Source: Minisyncoccota bacterium (GTDB lineage Bacteria > Patescibacteriota > Minisyncoccia > Phycocordibacterales > UBA9973). From it: a DNA stretch of 46,352 nt. A model generated the notes under the pieces. That model was given only the letters and a program-made list of their open reading frames with translations, was not told the origin of the DNA and made no database searches. The position numbers and the translations under genes are program-made. This document shows, piece after piece, positions 29,788 through 36,702 of this stretch. Positions within the stretch are counted from its first letter, which is position 1. Each line of letters begins with the position of its first letter. The stretch covers positions 1,314 to 47,665 of the forward strand of contig JAOAUE010000027.1 of assembly GCA_030157745.1 (NCBI GenBank), in the 5' to 3' direction.

Positions 29788-30597
29788 CTACTGAAATGCT
29801 GTGATACAACTATTGAATCTTCGCACTTCTTGATTATAAATATTTATCTTTTGTTTTGATGCCACCAACTTTGCATTATAAGCATCTACTTTTGCGTTGA
29901 ATGTTTCTATCATTGATTGGTAAGAACTTTGATTTTGAGCTCCTGGAGCTTCAAGAGACTTTTTGAGGTTTATGATTATCCCCTCCTCTGCCTTTAATTC
30001 GCGGTTTAGAGCGTCTATGGACGCCTTTAGGTTTGTATCTATGCTTGGGCAAACAATACGACTAGTGCCAAAGTGTTGTACTGCAAACCAGACATTTTTG
30101 CCTTCGTACTTTGCGTACTTTACTGAAACACCAATCTCTTGATATTTAGAGCTCAAAATATTTGCGCGGTGGCCTGGGCTATTCATCCATGCATCGACTA
30201 TTTCTTTGGCGCTTGAAAAATTTCCAAGAGCAAGATTTTCTCCCATAACTACATACTGATAACCTACCTTTGTTCCGAGATCAGAAACACCATCACCATT
30301 TGGTGAGTTGTGTTCAAAGTATTGAAGATCAATCATGTCTTGAGTTTTTATATCAGAAGATTCATTCAATTTTTCATTGATAGAAAGTGGTGGGAGCCCT
30401 TCTAGAACTCTTTGTTTGTTGGTTTCTTCAATAATGTCAGTGATGATAATATCTGGCTCTTCTTTTATGGTACCGATGGTCTTAATAGTAGAAAAAACCT
30501 TATAAGTCTTCAAGTTTAGACTGTTATTAAAATACTGACTAAAAGCCCAACCGCCTAAGACAAATATAGATAAGATTGTAAGAAATTTTTTCAACAT
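29788..30597 (-). CDS. CAP-domain (SCP/YkwD-like) secreted protein
   Basis: A 269-residue protein with an N-terminal signal or anchor helix (MLKKFLTILSIFVLGGWAF). The CAP domain spans about residues 65-190: NKQRVLEGLPPLSINEKL, YFEHNSPNGDGV, GENLALG, and the signature DAWMNSPGHRANILSSKYQEIGVSV. Residues after 200 form a helical coiled coil. YkwD-like proteins are secreted and of unknown biochemical role. The ATG at 30597 overlaps the upstream gene's stop by 7 bases, so translation is coupled. Confidence 0.88.
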   Translation of the reverse strand: MLKKFLTILSIFVLGGWAFSQYFNNSLNLKTYKVFSTIKTIGTIKEEPDIIITDIIEETNKQRVLEGLPPLSINEKLNESSDIKTQDMIDLQYFEHNSPNGDGVSDLGTKVGYQYVVMGENLALGNFSSAKEIVDAWMNSPGHRANILSSKYQEIGVSVKYAKYEGKNVWFAVQHFGTSRIVCPSIDTNLKASIDALNRELKAEEGIIINLKKSLEAPGAQNQSSYQSMIETFNAKVDAYNAKLVASKQKINIYNQEVRRFNSCITAFQ

Positions 30598-31010
30598 GAT
30601 CCTTTTGTATACCCTTGTAGAGTAGCATCTTCTACGCTTTGAAACCAAATATAATTTTCTGGTTTTATCCTATTTGTAGCTGAACAACCTGGAGTATAGT
30701 ACTTGGTGCCATTTTTTGATCCAACATAAATACCCTTTTTTGATTGATCGGTAATTTCTGAATTGTTTACATTGTTATTTTGGCCCTGAACTTCACTTGT
30801 ATCTATATTGCTTTGAGATAAATCCTTTTGTACCCCAAGAACTTTTTGTTGAGATAAGGTCTCTTCTTGGCAAGAAAATACAATACCACCATTAGATACT
30901 GCCCTTTTTTGGGAAGCGGTTTGATACCCTAAAATATAAGAAAGTATAGCGAGTAAAAGCACAAAAAATACAAACAAGGTTTGATAGTATTTTTGGACAA
31001 AAGACTTCAT
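30591..31010 (-). CDS. Membrane-anchored Ada-like zinc-binding protein, 139 residues
   Basis: One N-terminal helix (about residues 10-30, LFVFFVLLLAILSYILG), a Ser/Asn/Gln-rich spacer, and a C-terminal unit YVGSKNGTKYYTPGCSATNRIKPENYIWFQSVEDATLQGYTKGSC. That unit resembles the Ada-type metal-binding module found at the end of several bacterial surface proteins and nucleases, with cysteines at GCS and GSC. Topology puts it outside. The ATG at 31010 is preferred over 31043. It overlaps the CAP gene start, forming a two-gene operon. Confidence 0.65.
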   Translation of the reverse strand: MKSFVQKYYQTLFVFFVLLLAILSYILGYQTASQKRAVSNGGIVFSCQEETLSQQKVLGVQKDLSQSNIDTSEVQGQNNNVNNSEITDQSKKGIYVGSKNGTKYYTPGCSATNRIKPENYIWFQSVEDATLQGYTKGSC

Positions 31011-31118
31011 ATAAAACCTATTATACCCTTTTAAAACATACAAAATAAGCCCCTATTCCCCACCCTTTTGAGCTATATTGACAAAAACATACTCTAAGGT
31101 AGAAATACCCCTATTTTG

Positions 31119-31147
31119 TTGACATTGGAGCTTATTTGATATATTAT
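31119..31147 (+). promoter_or_regulatory. Promoter of rpmA
   Basis: TTGACA (31119-31124), 17-base spacer, TATTAT (31142-31147); near-consensus. Confidence 0.75.
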
Positions 31148-31178
31148 TGTGGTCTAATAAAAATTATTACTTACATAT

Positions 31179-31457
31179 ATGGCACATAAGAAACAAGGAG
31201 CGGCATCGAAAAACCTAAAAGATTCAAATCCACAGTACCTCGGTACCAAGATTTATGATGGAGGCAAAGCAACAGCTGGTGCTATCATTGTGCGCCAAAG
31301 AGGAACAAAAATCCTAGCTGGAACAAACGTTGGACTAGGAAAAGACCACACTTTGTTTGCTCTCAAAGAAGGAACTGTGAAGTTCACAAACAAAAGAAAG
31401 CTGAACTTTGATGGAACAACTTCTACTCGCAAAGCAGCTCACATAATAACAAAATAA
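31179..31457 (+). CDS. rpmA: Ribosomal protein bL27
   Basis: A 92-residue large-subunit protein whose N-terminus reaches the peptidyl-transferase centre. It starts MAHKKQGAASKNLKDSNPQYLG, without the cleaved N-terminal extension seen in Firmicutes, and has the family stretch GAIIVRQRGTKILAGTNVGLGKDHTLFAL. It stands alone here: rplU (bL21), its usual partner, is not adjacent. Confidence 0.96.
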   Translation: MAHKKQGAASKNLKDSNPQYLGTKIYDGGKATAGAIIVRQRGTKILAGTNVGLGKDHTLFALKEGTVKFTNKRKLNFDGTTSTRKAAHIITK

Positions 31458-31460
31458 ATA

Positions 31461-31490
31461 AAAATCTCTGAGGTAAGTCTCAGAGATTTT
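31461..31490. terminator. Bidirectional terminator between rpmA and rplI
   Basis: Twelve-pair stem AAAATCTCTGAG/CTCAGAGATTTT, loop GTAAGT, with A- and T-tracts on the two sides. The right arm touches the rplI stop codon. Confidence 0.9.
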
Positions 31491-31927
31491 TATTTTGTGA
31501 TAGATAGAGTGATTTCTTTTTTATAAGCTCCTTCTACTATTTGTATTTTGTACTCCCCTGTTTCTTTTATTGGTTTTGTTAAGATAATATTTTTAGCAGA
31601 GAGATTTATTCGTTTTTTGGACAGCGCATCGACTATCTCGTCTTCACCTATACTTGAGAAAAGGTGCCCCTTTTCATTTGCCTTTACAGAGATAGACAAA
31701 GTCTCTTCTGGTAAGCTCTTGATAGCTGACTCTAAAAGCCCGTGCTCCAAATCTTTGCGTGCTTTAGTTGAAGATATTTTTCGATTTAGTGCTTCTATGT
31801 TTTTTGCAGTAGCAGGTATAGCCTTTTTTGAAGGGAAAAGAACGTTGTCTGCGTATCCTCCAGCAACTTCGACTATCTCATCTTTTTTCCCAACCTTATT
31901 TATATTTTGTATTAAGATAACTTTCAT
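31490..31927 (-). CDS. rplI: Ribosomal protein bL9
   Basis: A 145-residue two-domain protein. The N-terminal RNA-binding domain (MKVILIQNINKVGKKDEIVEVAGGYADNVLFPSKKAIPAT) is joined by a helix to the C-terminal domain (LFSSIGEDEIVDALSKK). Some Patescibacteria lineages lack L9, so its presence helps place the genome within the superphylum. It is cotranscribed with the S41 protease gene upstream, with a 6-base gap. Confidence 0.96.
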   Translation of the reverse strand: MKVILIQNINKVGKKDEIVEVAGGYADNVLFPSKKAIPATAKNIEALNRKISSTKARKDLEHGLLESAIKSLPEETLSISVKANEKGHLFSSIGEDEIVDALSKKRINLSAKNIILTKPIKETGEYKIQIVEGAYKKEITLSITK

Positions 31928-31933
31928 GTTAGT

Positions 31934-33169
31934 TTATTTTTTTGCTACATAATCAATAGCTTGCTTAAGTTCTATATCATTTTCTATATCTTTATTTTGG
32001 TCAACTAAAACAGTAGGTGTTAACCCGCTATCTGATATAGAAACACCTTTTGGTGTATACCATTTTGCAACTGTTATTTTGATAGAGGTACTTGGTGTTA
32101 GTTTCATCAATTCTTGAACCGAACCTTTACCAAAAGTCTTCTCCCCTAGTAGGGTAGCTACTCCGTGCTCAGAAAGCGCTCCAGCAAGTATCTCTGATGC
32201 AGAAGCAGAACCTTTGTTGACCAAGATAGCCATCTTGATTTTATTTTTGAAAATACCTGGGCCTGTGCTTTTGTGCAAAACAAGGTCCTCATCTGTTTTA
32301 CCTATTTCTTTAACTACGACCTCTCCTTGTGGCAAAAACCAACTAGCCATAGAAACCGCTGCTTCTAGATATCCGCCAGGATTGTTTCTGAGATCAAGCA
32401 CCAACCTGTCATAACCAGAATCAACAAATTCTTGTAAAGCCTTCCTAAAGAGCTCTGGTGACTGCGCAGAAAAACTATAGAGCTTAATAACAAACACTCC
32501 TTGGGCTTCGTGTTTTTCAACATCAACTGTTGGGATAGAGATCTTGGCGCGAGTCATAGAAATCTCTTTGGGAGTGCCTAGCCCATCTCGAACTATAGTT
32601 ATAGAAACATCAGTCCCTGGCTCTCCTCTTATAAGATCAACCGCATTGTCGACACTCATATCAGAACTAAGCTTGTCTCCTATCTTTACTATCTTGTCCC
32701 CGGCCATGATACCCGCTCTATAAGCAGGAGTGTTTTTCAGTGGAGCTACAACAGTTAACACTCCGTCTTTTTGTGCCATTTCCATACCGACACCACCAAA
32801 CTCACCAGAGATTTGAGTTTCAAAATTCTTGGTTTCTTCCGGATCAAAAAATGTTGTGTAGGGATCACCAAAAGAAGCAAGGAGTCCTTTTATCGCGCCA
32901 TATAGATGCTCCTCATTGCTAGTTTTGCCAGCCTCAGGGTACTTTTCTTTGACTAGTTGCCACGCTCGCCAAAAAGGCTCAAAGTCTGTTGTTTGAAGAT
33001 TTGGAACAGTGGAGTCCTTGTTTACTATATCTACTATCTTCTTTGATGCGGGTCTATTTTCATAGCCAACATAAACACCGATCAAAAATATACCAGCTAG
33101 GGCAACAATCCCTACCAATATTCTAGCTCCTAGATGAATATGATTTTTGTGTATTTGTTCGTTTTCCAT
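31934..33169 (-). CDS. C-terminal processing peptidase (S41 family, CtpA-like)
   Basis: A 411-residue protease with an N-terminal membrane helix (about residues 15-35), a PDZ domain (GVGMEMAQKDGVLTVVAPLKNTPAYRAGIMAGDKIVKI, about residues 125-165) and the S41 catalytic domain. The catalytic serine lies in NKGSASASEILAGAL (about residues 319-332) and the lysine in EKTFGKGSVQ (about residue 348). It acts outside the membrane on protein C-termini. The ATG at 33169 is preferred to a TTG at 33178, giving MENEQIHK. Confidence 0.94.
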   Translation of the reverse strand: MENEQIHKNHIHLGARILVGIVALAGIFLIGVYVGYENRPASKKIVDIVNKDSTVPNLQTTDFEPFWRAWQLVKEKYPEAGKTSNEEHLYGAIKGLLASFGDPYTTFFDPEETKNFETQISGEFGGVGMEMAQKDGVLTVVAPLKNTPAYRAGIMAGDKIVKIGDKLSSDMSVDNAVDLIRGEPGTDVSITIVRDGLGTPKEISMTRAKISIPTVDVEKHEAQGVFVIKLYSFSAQSPELFRKALQEFVDSGYDRLVLDLRNNPGGYLEAAVSMASWFLPQGEVVVKEIGKTDEDLVLHKSTGPGIFKNKIKMAILVNKGSASASEILAGALSEHGVATLLGEKTFGKGSVQELMKLTPSTSIKITVAKWYTPKGVSISDSGLTPTVLVDQNKDIENDIELKQAIDYVAKK

Positions 33170-33170
33170 A

Positions 33171-33386
33171 TTAACCAATGAATGTTCCTTGCTGGCCTTC
33201 TATTCTTTTTAATTTCAGGCGCAAAATCCTTACACCTTTTTTTATAGACAGCACAAGAGCGAGACTTACAAGACCAACAGCAAAAAGTATTATATTTTTT
33301 ATAGTTCTAGGTAGCCCCAATAAAGGTAGCGCGGTGATCAAAATACTATTGAATATTAGTAGTTTTATTTTGCCATTCATAGACAT
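33171..33386 (-). CDS. Small membrane protein, 71 residues
   Basis: Two hydrophobic helices (about residues 8-24 and 29-46) then a basic tail (KKGVRILRLKLKRIEGQQ). Starts MSMNGKIKLL; the ATG two codons on is an alternative. It is 1 base from the protease gene start, so cotranscribed. No family recognised; it may assist the protease. Confidence 0.55.
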   Translation of the reverse strand: MSMNGKIKLLIFNSILITALPLLGLPRTIKNIILFAVGLVSLALVLSIKKGVRILRLKLKRIEGQQGTFIG

Positions 33387-33423
33387 GTATTATACCAAAA
33401 TAGTTGCAAAATGTAACTTTGAG

Positions 33424-34104
33424 TTATTTTGGTGAGACTATACAAACAAACTCTCCTCGGCACTTGTCTTTGTGCTCTTCAAAATACTTGGCGAGCTCTT
33501 CTCCAGAACCAAAAATATATTCTTCAAAAACTTTTGTCATTTCTCGAGCAATAAAAATTTCTCTGTCAGAAATAACACCCCCTAACTCTTTCATAGTTTT
33601 GACTATGCGGTGCGGAGACTCATAAAAAACAACTACGTGTTCTATATCTCTTATTCGCGCGAATAGTGTCTGCCGGCCTTTTTTGTGCGGGACAAAACCA
33701 ACAAATTCAAAATGATCTGATGGGTACCCAGAAACTGATAAAGCCGAGATAACAGCTGACGCTCCGGGCACAGGTACTACTTTGGCTTCCGGGTATAACT
33801 TGCGAAACTCAGAGACGAAAAAGCTCCCTGGGTCAGAGATGGTCGGAGTGCCCGCGTCTGTAACCAAAGCTATATACTCATGGCTTCCACAACGCTCCAG
33901 TGCCTTTTGTAGGGCATTTTTGGTACTCATAGCATGACTTGCCACAAACTCTCTATTTCCTTCTATTCCAAGGAGTTTGAGCAACTGACCACTAGTACGA
34001 GTATCTTCTGCCACTATCAAGGTAGCTTGCTCTAGCACTTCCTTAGCGCGAATAGTGACGTCCTTCAAGTTCCCTATTGGGGTTGCAACGATAGATAAGA
34101 CCAT
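33424..34104 (-). CDS. rsmI: 16S rRNA cytidine-1402 2'-O-methyltransferase
   Basis: A 226-residue SAM-dependent tetrapyrrole-methylase-fold enzyme acting on C1402 of 16S rRNA. Landmarks: LSIVATPIGNLKDVTIRAKEVL at the start, VAEDTRTSGQLLKLLGI, the LVTDAGTPTISDPG loop, VPVPGASAVISALSVSGYPSDHFEFVGFVPHKKG, and FYESPHRIVKTM. The C-terminal helical extension found in E. coli is short or absent. Confidence 0.95.
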   Translation of the reverse strand: MVLSIVATPIGNLKDVTIRAKEVLEQATLIVAEDTRTSGQLLKLLGIEGNREFVASHAMSTKNALQKALERCGSHEYIALVTDAGTPTISDPGSFFVSEFRKLYPEAKVVPVPGASAVISALSVSGYPSDHFEFVGFVPHKKGRQTLFARIRDIEHVVVFYESPHRIVKTMKELGGVISDREIFIAREMTKVFEEYIFGSGEELAKYFEEHKDKCRGEFVCIVSPK

Positions 34105-34126
34105 ATATTTACATTATAGCACAAAC

Positions 34127-34154
34127 TTGACTTTTTGTTAAGGTGTAGTAATCT
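34127..34154 (+). promoter_or_regulatory. Promoter of a small membrane gene
   Basis: TTGACT (34127-34132), 16-base spacer, TAATCT (34149-34154); the ATG is at 34172. Confidence 0.6.
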
Positions 34155-34171
34155 AAAGAAAAACTCTAAAG

Positions 34172-34351
34172 ATGGTACTAAAATTAATAAAAAATTATGC
34201 TTTTCAAAAAGCTGTCTTCTATTTTCTTGCAATGCTTGCTTTTGGTTATGTTGCAATAATTAATGATAAAAATGCTTTACTGTGGTGTGGGGGTACCGCA
34301 CTAACCACAGGGTCATTTTTGTTATTTAGTAGCTGGGCAACGAAAATTTAA
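34172..34351 (+). CDS. Small two-helix membrane protein, 59 residues
   Basis: Begins MVLKLIKNYAFQKAVFYFLA; two hydrophobic helices (about residues 13-31 and 37-54) around a short INDKNA linker. It has its own promoter and a strong terminator directly against the tRNA-Ile remnant. It is shaped like the 17365 and 18514 products but shares no clear sequence. Function unknown. Confidence 0.55.
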   Translation: MVLKLIKNYAFQKAVFYFLAMLAFGYVAIINDKNALLWCGGTALTTGSFLLFSSWATKI

Positions 34352-34363
34352 ATTTTGTAAAAT

Positions 34364-34385
34364 GTGGAGAAATCCACTTTTTTTT
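34364..34385 (+). terminator. Terminator of the 59-residue gene
   Basis: GTGGA/TCCAC with loop GAAA, followed by eight T. Confidence 0.85.
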
Positions 34386-34386
34386 A

Positions 34387-34407
34387 TGCGTGTACATAGA
34401 ATCGGAC
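34387..34407 (-). repeat. Partial copy of the tRNA-Ile 3' end
   Basis: 21 bases matching 34983-35003 (the T-arm 3' half and acceptor strand of tRNA-Ile) at 20 of 21 positions, 596 bases downstream in the tRNA's own direction. The membrane-protein gene between the two copies stops 2 bases before this copy. This is the arrangement left by site-specific insertion at a tRNA 3' end. Confidence 0.8.
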
Positions 34408-34409
34408 AA

Positions 34410-34976
34410 TTATGCTTTCTTGGAGTATTGCCGAAGAGAAAGCAACGTCATTCCTCCGTCGAAAATAACGTAATATAGAACATACATATATTCTTTTAGA
34501 GAATCCTTTGGAGTAACAATAAACGCTAAAAGGCTTGCCAATGCAAAGAAAAGCCAAAATAGAACATTCTCTTCACTAGGTTTATGAATAACCCTAATGA
34601 GAGTCGGTAATGAACCTACGAAATGGGCTATTAATCCTATAGAAAGATTAATGATTGGAACATCTGCTACGAGCCATATAATAAGGCTTATGACCAACAG
34701 AACACTAGCAATAATTTCATTTCTAGCAAATATTCTATTTCCCTTACTAAAAAGACTGCCAAGAAAAATCAAAAAAGAACCAAAAGCCGCAACCCAAGCA
34801 ATGGCAAGTGTTGCCTTATTATTTTGAAGCTGGATAACACTAAATAAACTATTTACACCAAGAGCAAGCCATACAACCCGACTAAAAAGATTCGGCTTAT
34901 ATGTTTTCTTAATAATTGCATATATACCAAAAGCATATGATGCCAAAGCAAGAATGATAATAAAAGAGGTAATCAT
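34410..34976 (-). CDS. Multi-helix membrane protein between tRNA-Ile and its partial copy
   Basis: A 188-residue protein with six or seven predicted membrane helices. Segments such as YKPNLFSRVVWLALG, IASVLLVISLIIWLVAD and IGLIAHFVGSLPTLIRVIHKPSEE look like a PQ-loop/SWEET-like small transporter type I recall from Patescibacteria, at low confidence. The ATG at 34976 is only 6 bases from the tRNA 3' end; an ORF extension reads into the tRNA and is not credible. It is probably transcribed from the tRNA promoter. It is the sole gene of the putative inserted segment. Confidence 0.65.
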   Translation of the reverse strand: MITSFIIILALASYAFGIYAIIKKTYKPNLFSRVVWLALGVNSLFSVIQLQNNKATLAIAWVAAFGSFLIFLGSLFSKGNRIFARNEIIASVLLVISLIIWLVADVPIINLSIGLIAHFVGSLPTLIRVIHKPSEENVLFWLFFALASLLAFIVTPKDSLKEYMYVLYYVIFDGGMTLLSLRQYSKKA

Positions 34977-34982
34977 TTTTTG

Positions 34983-35054
34983 TGCGTGTACATGGAATCG
35001 GACCATGGACCTCCGTCTTATCAGGACGGCGTTCTACCACTGAACTATACACGC
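34983..35054 (-). tRNA. tRNA-Ile (anticodon GAU)
   Basis: A 72-base cloverleaf on the minus strand: acceptor GCGTGTA/TACACGC with discriminator A, D-arm with AGTTCAGTGGTAGA, anticodon stem CCGTC/GACGG around CTGATAA (anticodon GAU), and a T-arm CATGG-TCCGATT-CCATG. The CCA end is not encoded. The T-loop reads TCCGATT, slightly off the usual TTCGA. The 3' half is duplicated at 34387-34407. Confidence 0.93.
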
Positions 35055-35104
35055 CTAAGCTTGTGCTTCGGCGTGCAAGCACGCCAATAACAATAAGCTG
35101 ATTT

Positions 35105-35132
35105 ATTATACTTATTTTACCTTTTTTTTCAA
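35105..35132 (-). promoter_or_regulatory. Promoter of tRNA-Ile
   Basis: On the minus strand TTGAAA (35132-35127), 16-base spacer, TATAAT (35110-35105). The 5' leader contains a GGCGTG/CACGCC hairpin (about 35072-35087). Confidence 0.65.
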
Positions 35133-35136
35133 GCGA

Positions 35137-35209
35137 GGGCGCATAATATCATTTGCGCAGTGAGGACTCTGCGCAGGCATCCGCAACAAGCAAATGATAT
35201 TGTGCGTCC
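35137..35209. repeat. Long nested inverted repeat downstream of prfA
   Basis: Outer arms 35137-35155 and 35191-35209 match at 17 of 19 positions (core AATATCATTTG); inside is a GCGCAG/CTGCGC hairpin. The outer stem with a separate inner stem copies the architecture at 3639 and 36293, though the core differs. There is no T-tract on the prfA side, so it is not an ordinary terminator. Confidence 0.6.
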
Positions 35210-35218
35210 GAGCGCCTT

Positions 35219-36169
35219 TTATTCCTCCCCTATACCTTCATCATCACCTACAGTAAATTCCCCACTCTGAAGCGCTTCTATTATTTTATCTAACTTACCA
35301 AGCATTATACCTGGTATATTTGAAAAGTTTTGACGTATTCGGTGATCTGTAACTCTATCTTGAGGAAAGTTGTAAGTACGGATTTTCTCACTTCGATCGG
35401 CTGTACCTATCTGCGCCTTGCGATCTCCAGAATACTTTTTGGCTTCCTCTTCTTCTTTCATTTGTTGAAGCTTGGCAGTTAGGATTTGCATCGCTTTTTC
35501 TCTGTTAGCAAGCTGACTTCTTTCACTAGTACTACGCACATCGATACCGGTAGGCTTGTGGATGAGGCGCACCGCTGTTTCAACTTTGTTAACATTTTGT
35601 CCTCCTGCTCCACCAGAGCGTGAGTACTCCATGTCCAAGTCTGCAGGATTGATAACAAAATTTACCTTTTTACGCATTGGAAGAATAGCAATAGAAGCAG
35701 TAGAGGTATGAATGCGTCCGTTTTTTTCTGTTGCTGGTACTCTTTGCACTCGGTGTACCCCTGTTTCAAATCGAAGTAATTTGTATACATCTTTACCTTT
35801 TATTTCTCGAGTATAGTCATCTAGATGACGAGTAGTCCAACCTTTACTATCAGCATAGCGCTCGTACATGTCAGCGAGTTCAGTAGCAAAAATAGCGGCC
35901 TCATCCCCTCCTGCCCCAGCGCGAGCTTCAAGAATGATTTCGTTGGGAAATTCCTCTTCTTCTTTTTCTGCCTTTTCTATATCTTTTATTTGGTTTTCAA
36001 TAGCCTCCTTTTGGACAACAATAGTAGACCTTTCTTCCTTGACCATATCAGCGAGACTTGGATCGGTAGCCAAAAGTTCCTCAAGATCTTTTTCTTGATT
36101 CAAAAGCTTTTCGTATTCTCCTGCCAAATATGCAGTACGAGGATTTTGTTTTAGTGTTTCTATATCCAT
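35219..36169 (-). CDS. prfA: Peptide chain release factor 1, short form
   Basis: A 316-residue factor (about 360 in E. coli), with a shortened N-terminal domain. It carries the stop-codon-reading PAT tripeptide (residues 145-147) that marks RF1 (UAA/UAG) and not RF2, the GGQ motif at 189-191 (GGAGGQNVNKVETAVR) that triggers hydrolysis, and EARAGAGGDEAAIFA. The ATG at 36169 is preferred to a start three codons earlier. Nothing in the window suggests reassigned stop codons. Confidence 0.95.
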   Translation of the reverse strand: MDIETLKQNPRTAYLAGEYEKLLNQEKDLEELLATDPSLADMVKEERSTIVVQKEAIENQIKDIEKAEKEEEEFPNEIILEARAGAGGDEAAIFATELADMYERYADSKGWTTRHLDDYTREIKGKDVYKLLRFETGVHRVQRVPATEKNGRIHTSTASIAILPMRKKVNFVINPADLDMEYSRSGGAGGQNVNKVETAVRLIHKPTGIDVRSTSERSQLANREKAMQILTAKLQQMKEEEEAKKYSGDRKAQIGTADRSEKIRTYNFPQDRVTDHRIRQNFSNIPGIMLGKLDKIIEALQSGEFTVGDDEGIGEE

Positions 36170-36285
36170 CACGAACAAAATAGGAATTATATATTCCCTT
36201 GATTATCTAATAATTTGATTGGTTTCGTTTCTTTAGTCATAGTTTATATCTTATTTTGTACGTGATCCATGTATAATCTATTTTA

Positions 36286-36386
36286 GCAAAAAAGCCCGAA
36301 TAGGGCATTTTATGTTTTGAGAACTGTTTGAGGTCCGCCAGCTGGCGGACGAGTTTTCGAGAAATATAAAATGTCCTACGAGGGCT
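36286..36386 (-). terminator. Nested hairpin terminator of rpmE, repeat element copy 2
   Basis: Outer arms 36293-36313 and 36366-36386 form an imperfect stem of about 21 bases (AGCCC, TAGG, CATTTTAT blocks paired), followed on the minus strand by a T-run. The core has GAGAACTGTTTGAG (36319-36332) and GAGTTTTCGAGA (36351-36362), identical to copy 1 at 3664-3695, but the middle is an 18-base perfect palindrome GTCCGCCAGCTGGCGGAC in place of 6 bases. Confidence 0.75.
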
Positions 36387-36394
36387 TTCTATAG

Positions 36395-36646
36395 CTACTT
36401 CTTTGCAGAAGCAAGACGCTTTTTGAATCTATCTACTCGTCCAGCAGTGTCGATAACTTTTTCGTTACCTGTGAAGAATGGGTGTGAAGCACTAGATATT
36501 TCAACTCTAAAAAGTGGGTATTCTTTACCTTTTATAGTGATAGTTTCAGTAGTATTGATAGTAGAACCAATGATAAATTGGGTATCTGACGAGTTGTCGT
36601 GGAAAACAACTTCTCTAAAGTTTTTTGGGTGAGTGTCCTTTTTCAT
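36395..36646 (-). CDS. rpmE2: Ribosomal protein bL31, type B
   Basis: An 83-residue large-subunit protein bridging to the 30S head. It follows the type B pattern (MKKDTHPKNFREVVFHDNSSDTQFIIGST, then YPLFRVEISSASHPFFTGNEKVIDTAGRVDRFKKR) and lacks the zinc-binding cysteines of type A, meaning no zinc is needed. It is next to prfA, as in many bacteria. Confidence 0.95.
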   Translation of the reverse strand: MKKDTHPKNFREVVFHDNSSDTQFIIGSTINTTETITIKGKEYPLFRVEISSASHPFFTGNEKVIDTAGRVDRFKKRLASAKK

Positions 36647-36702
36647 AGGCTCTTATTCTAGCATAGAGTGCTAATTTTTCAAGTTTTTAATACAAATAGT
36701 CT

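Noticed and set aside
36650..36680. CIRCE heat-shock operator
   Set aside because: GAGTGCTAA is present, but the matching TTAGCACTC arm is missing.
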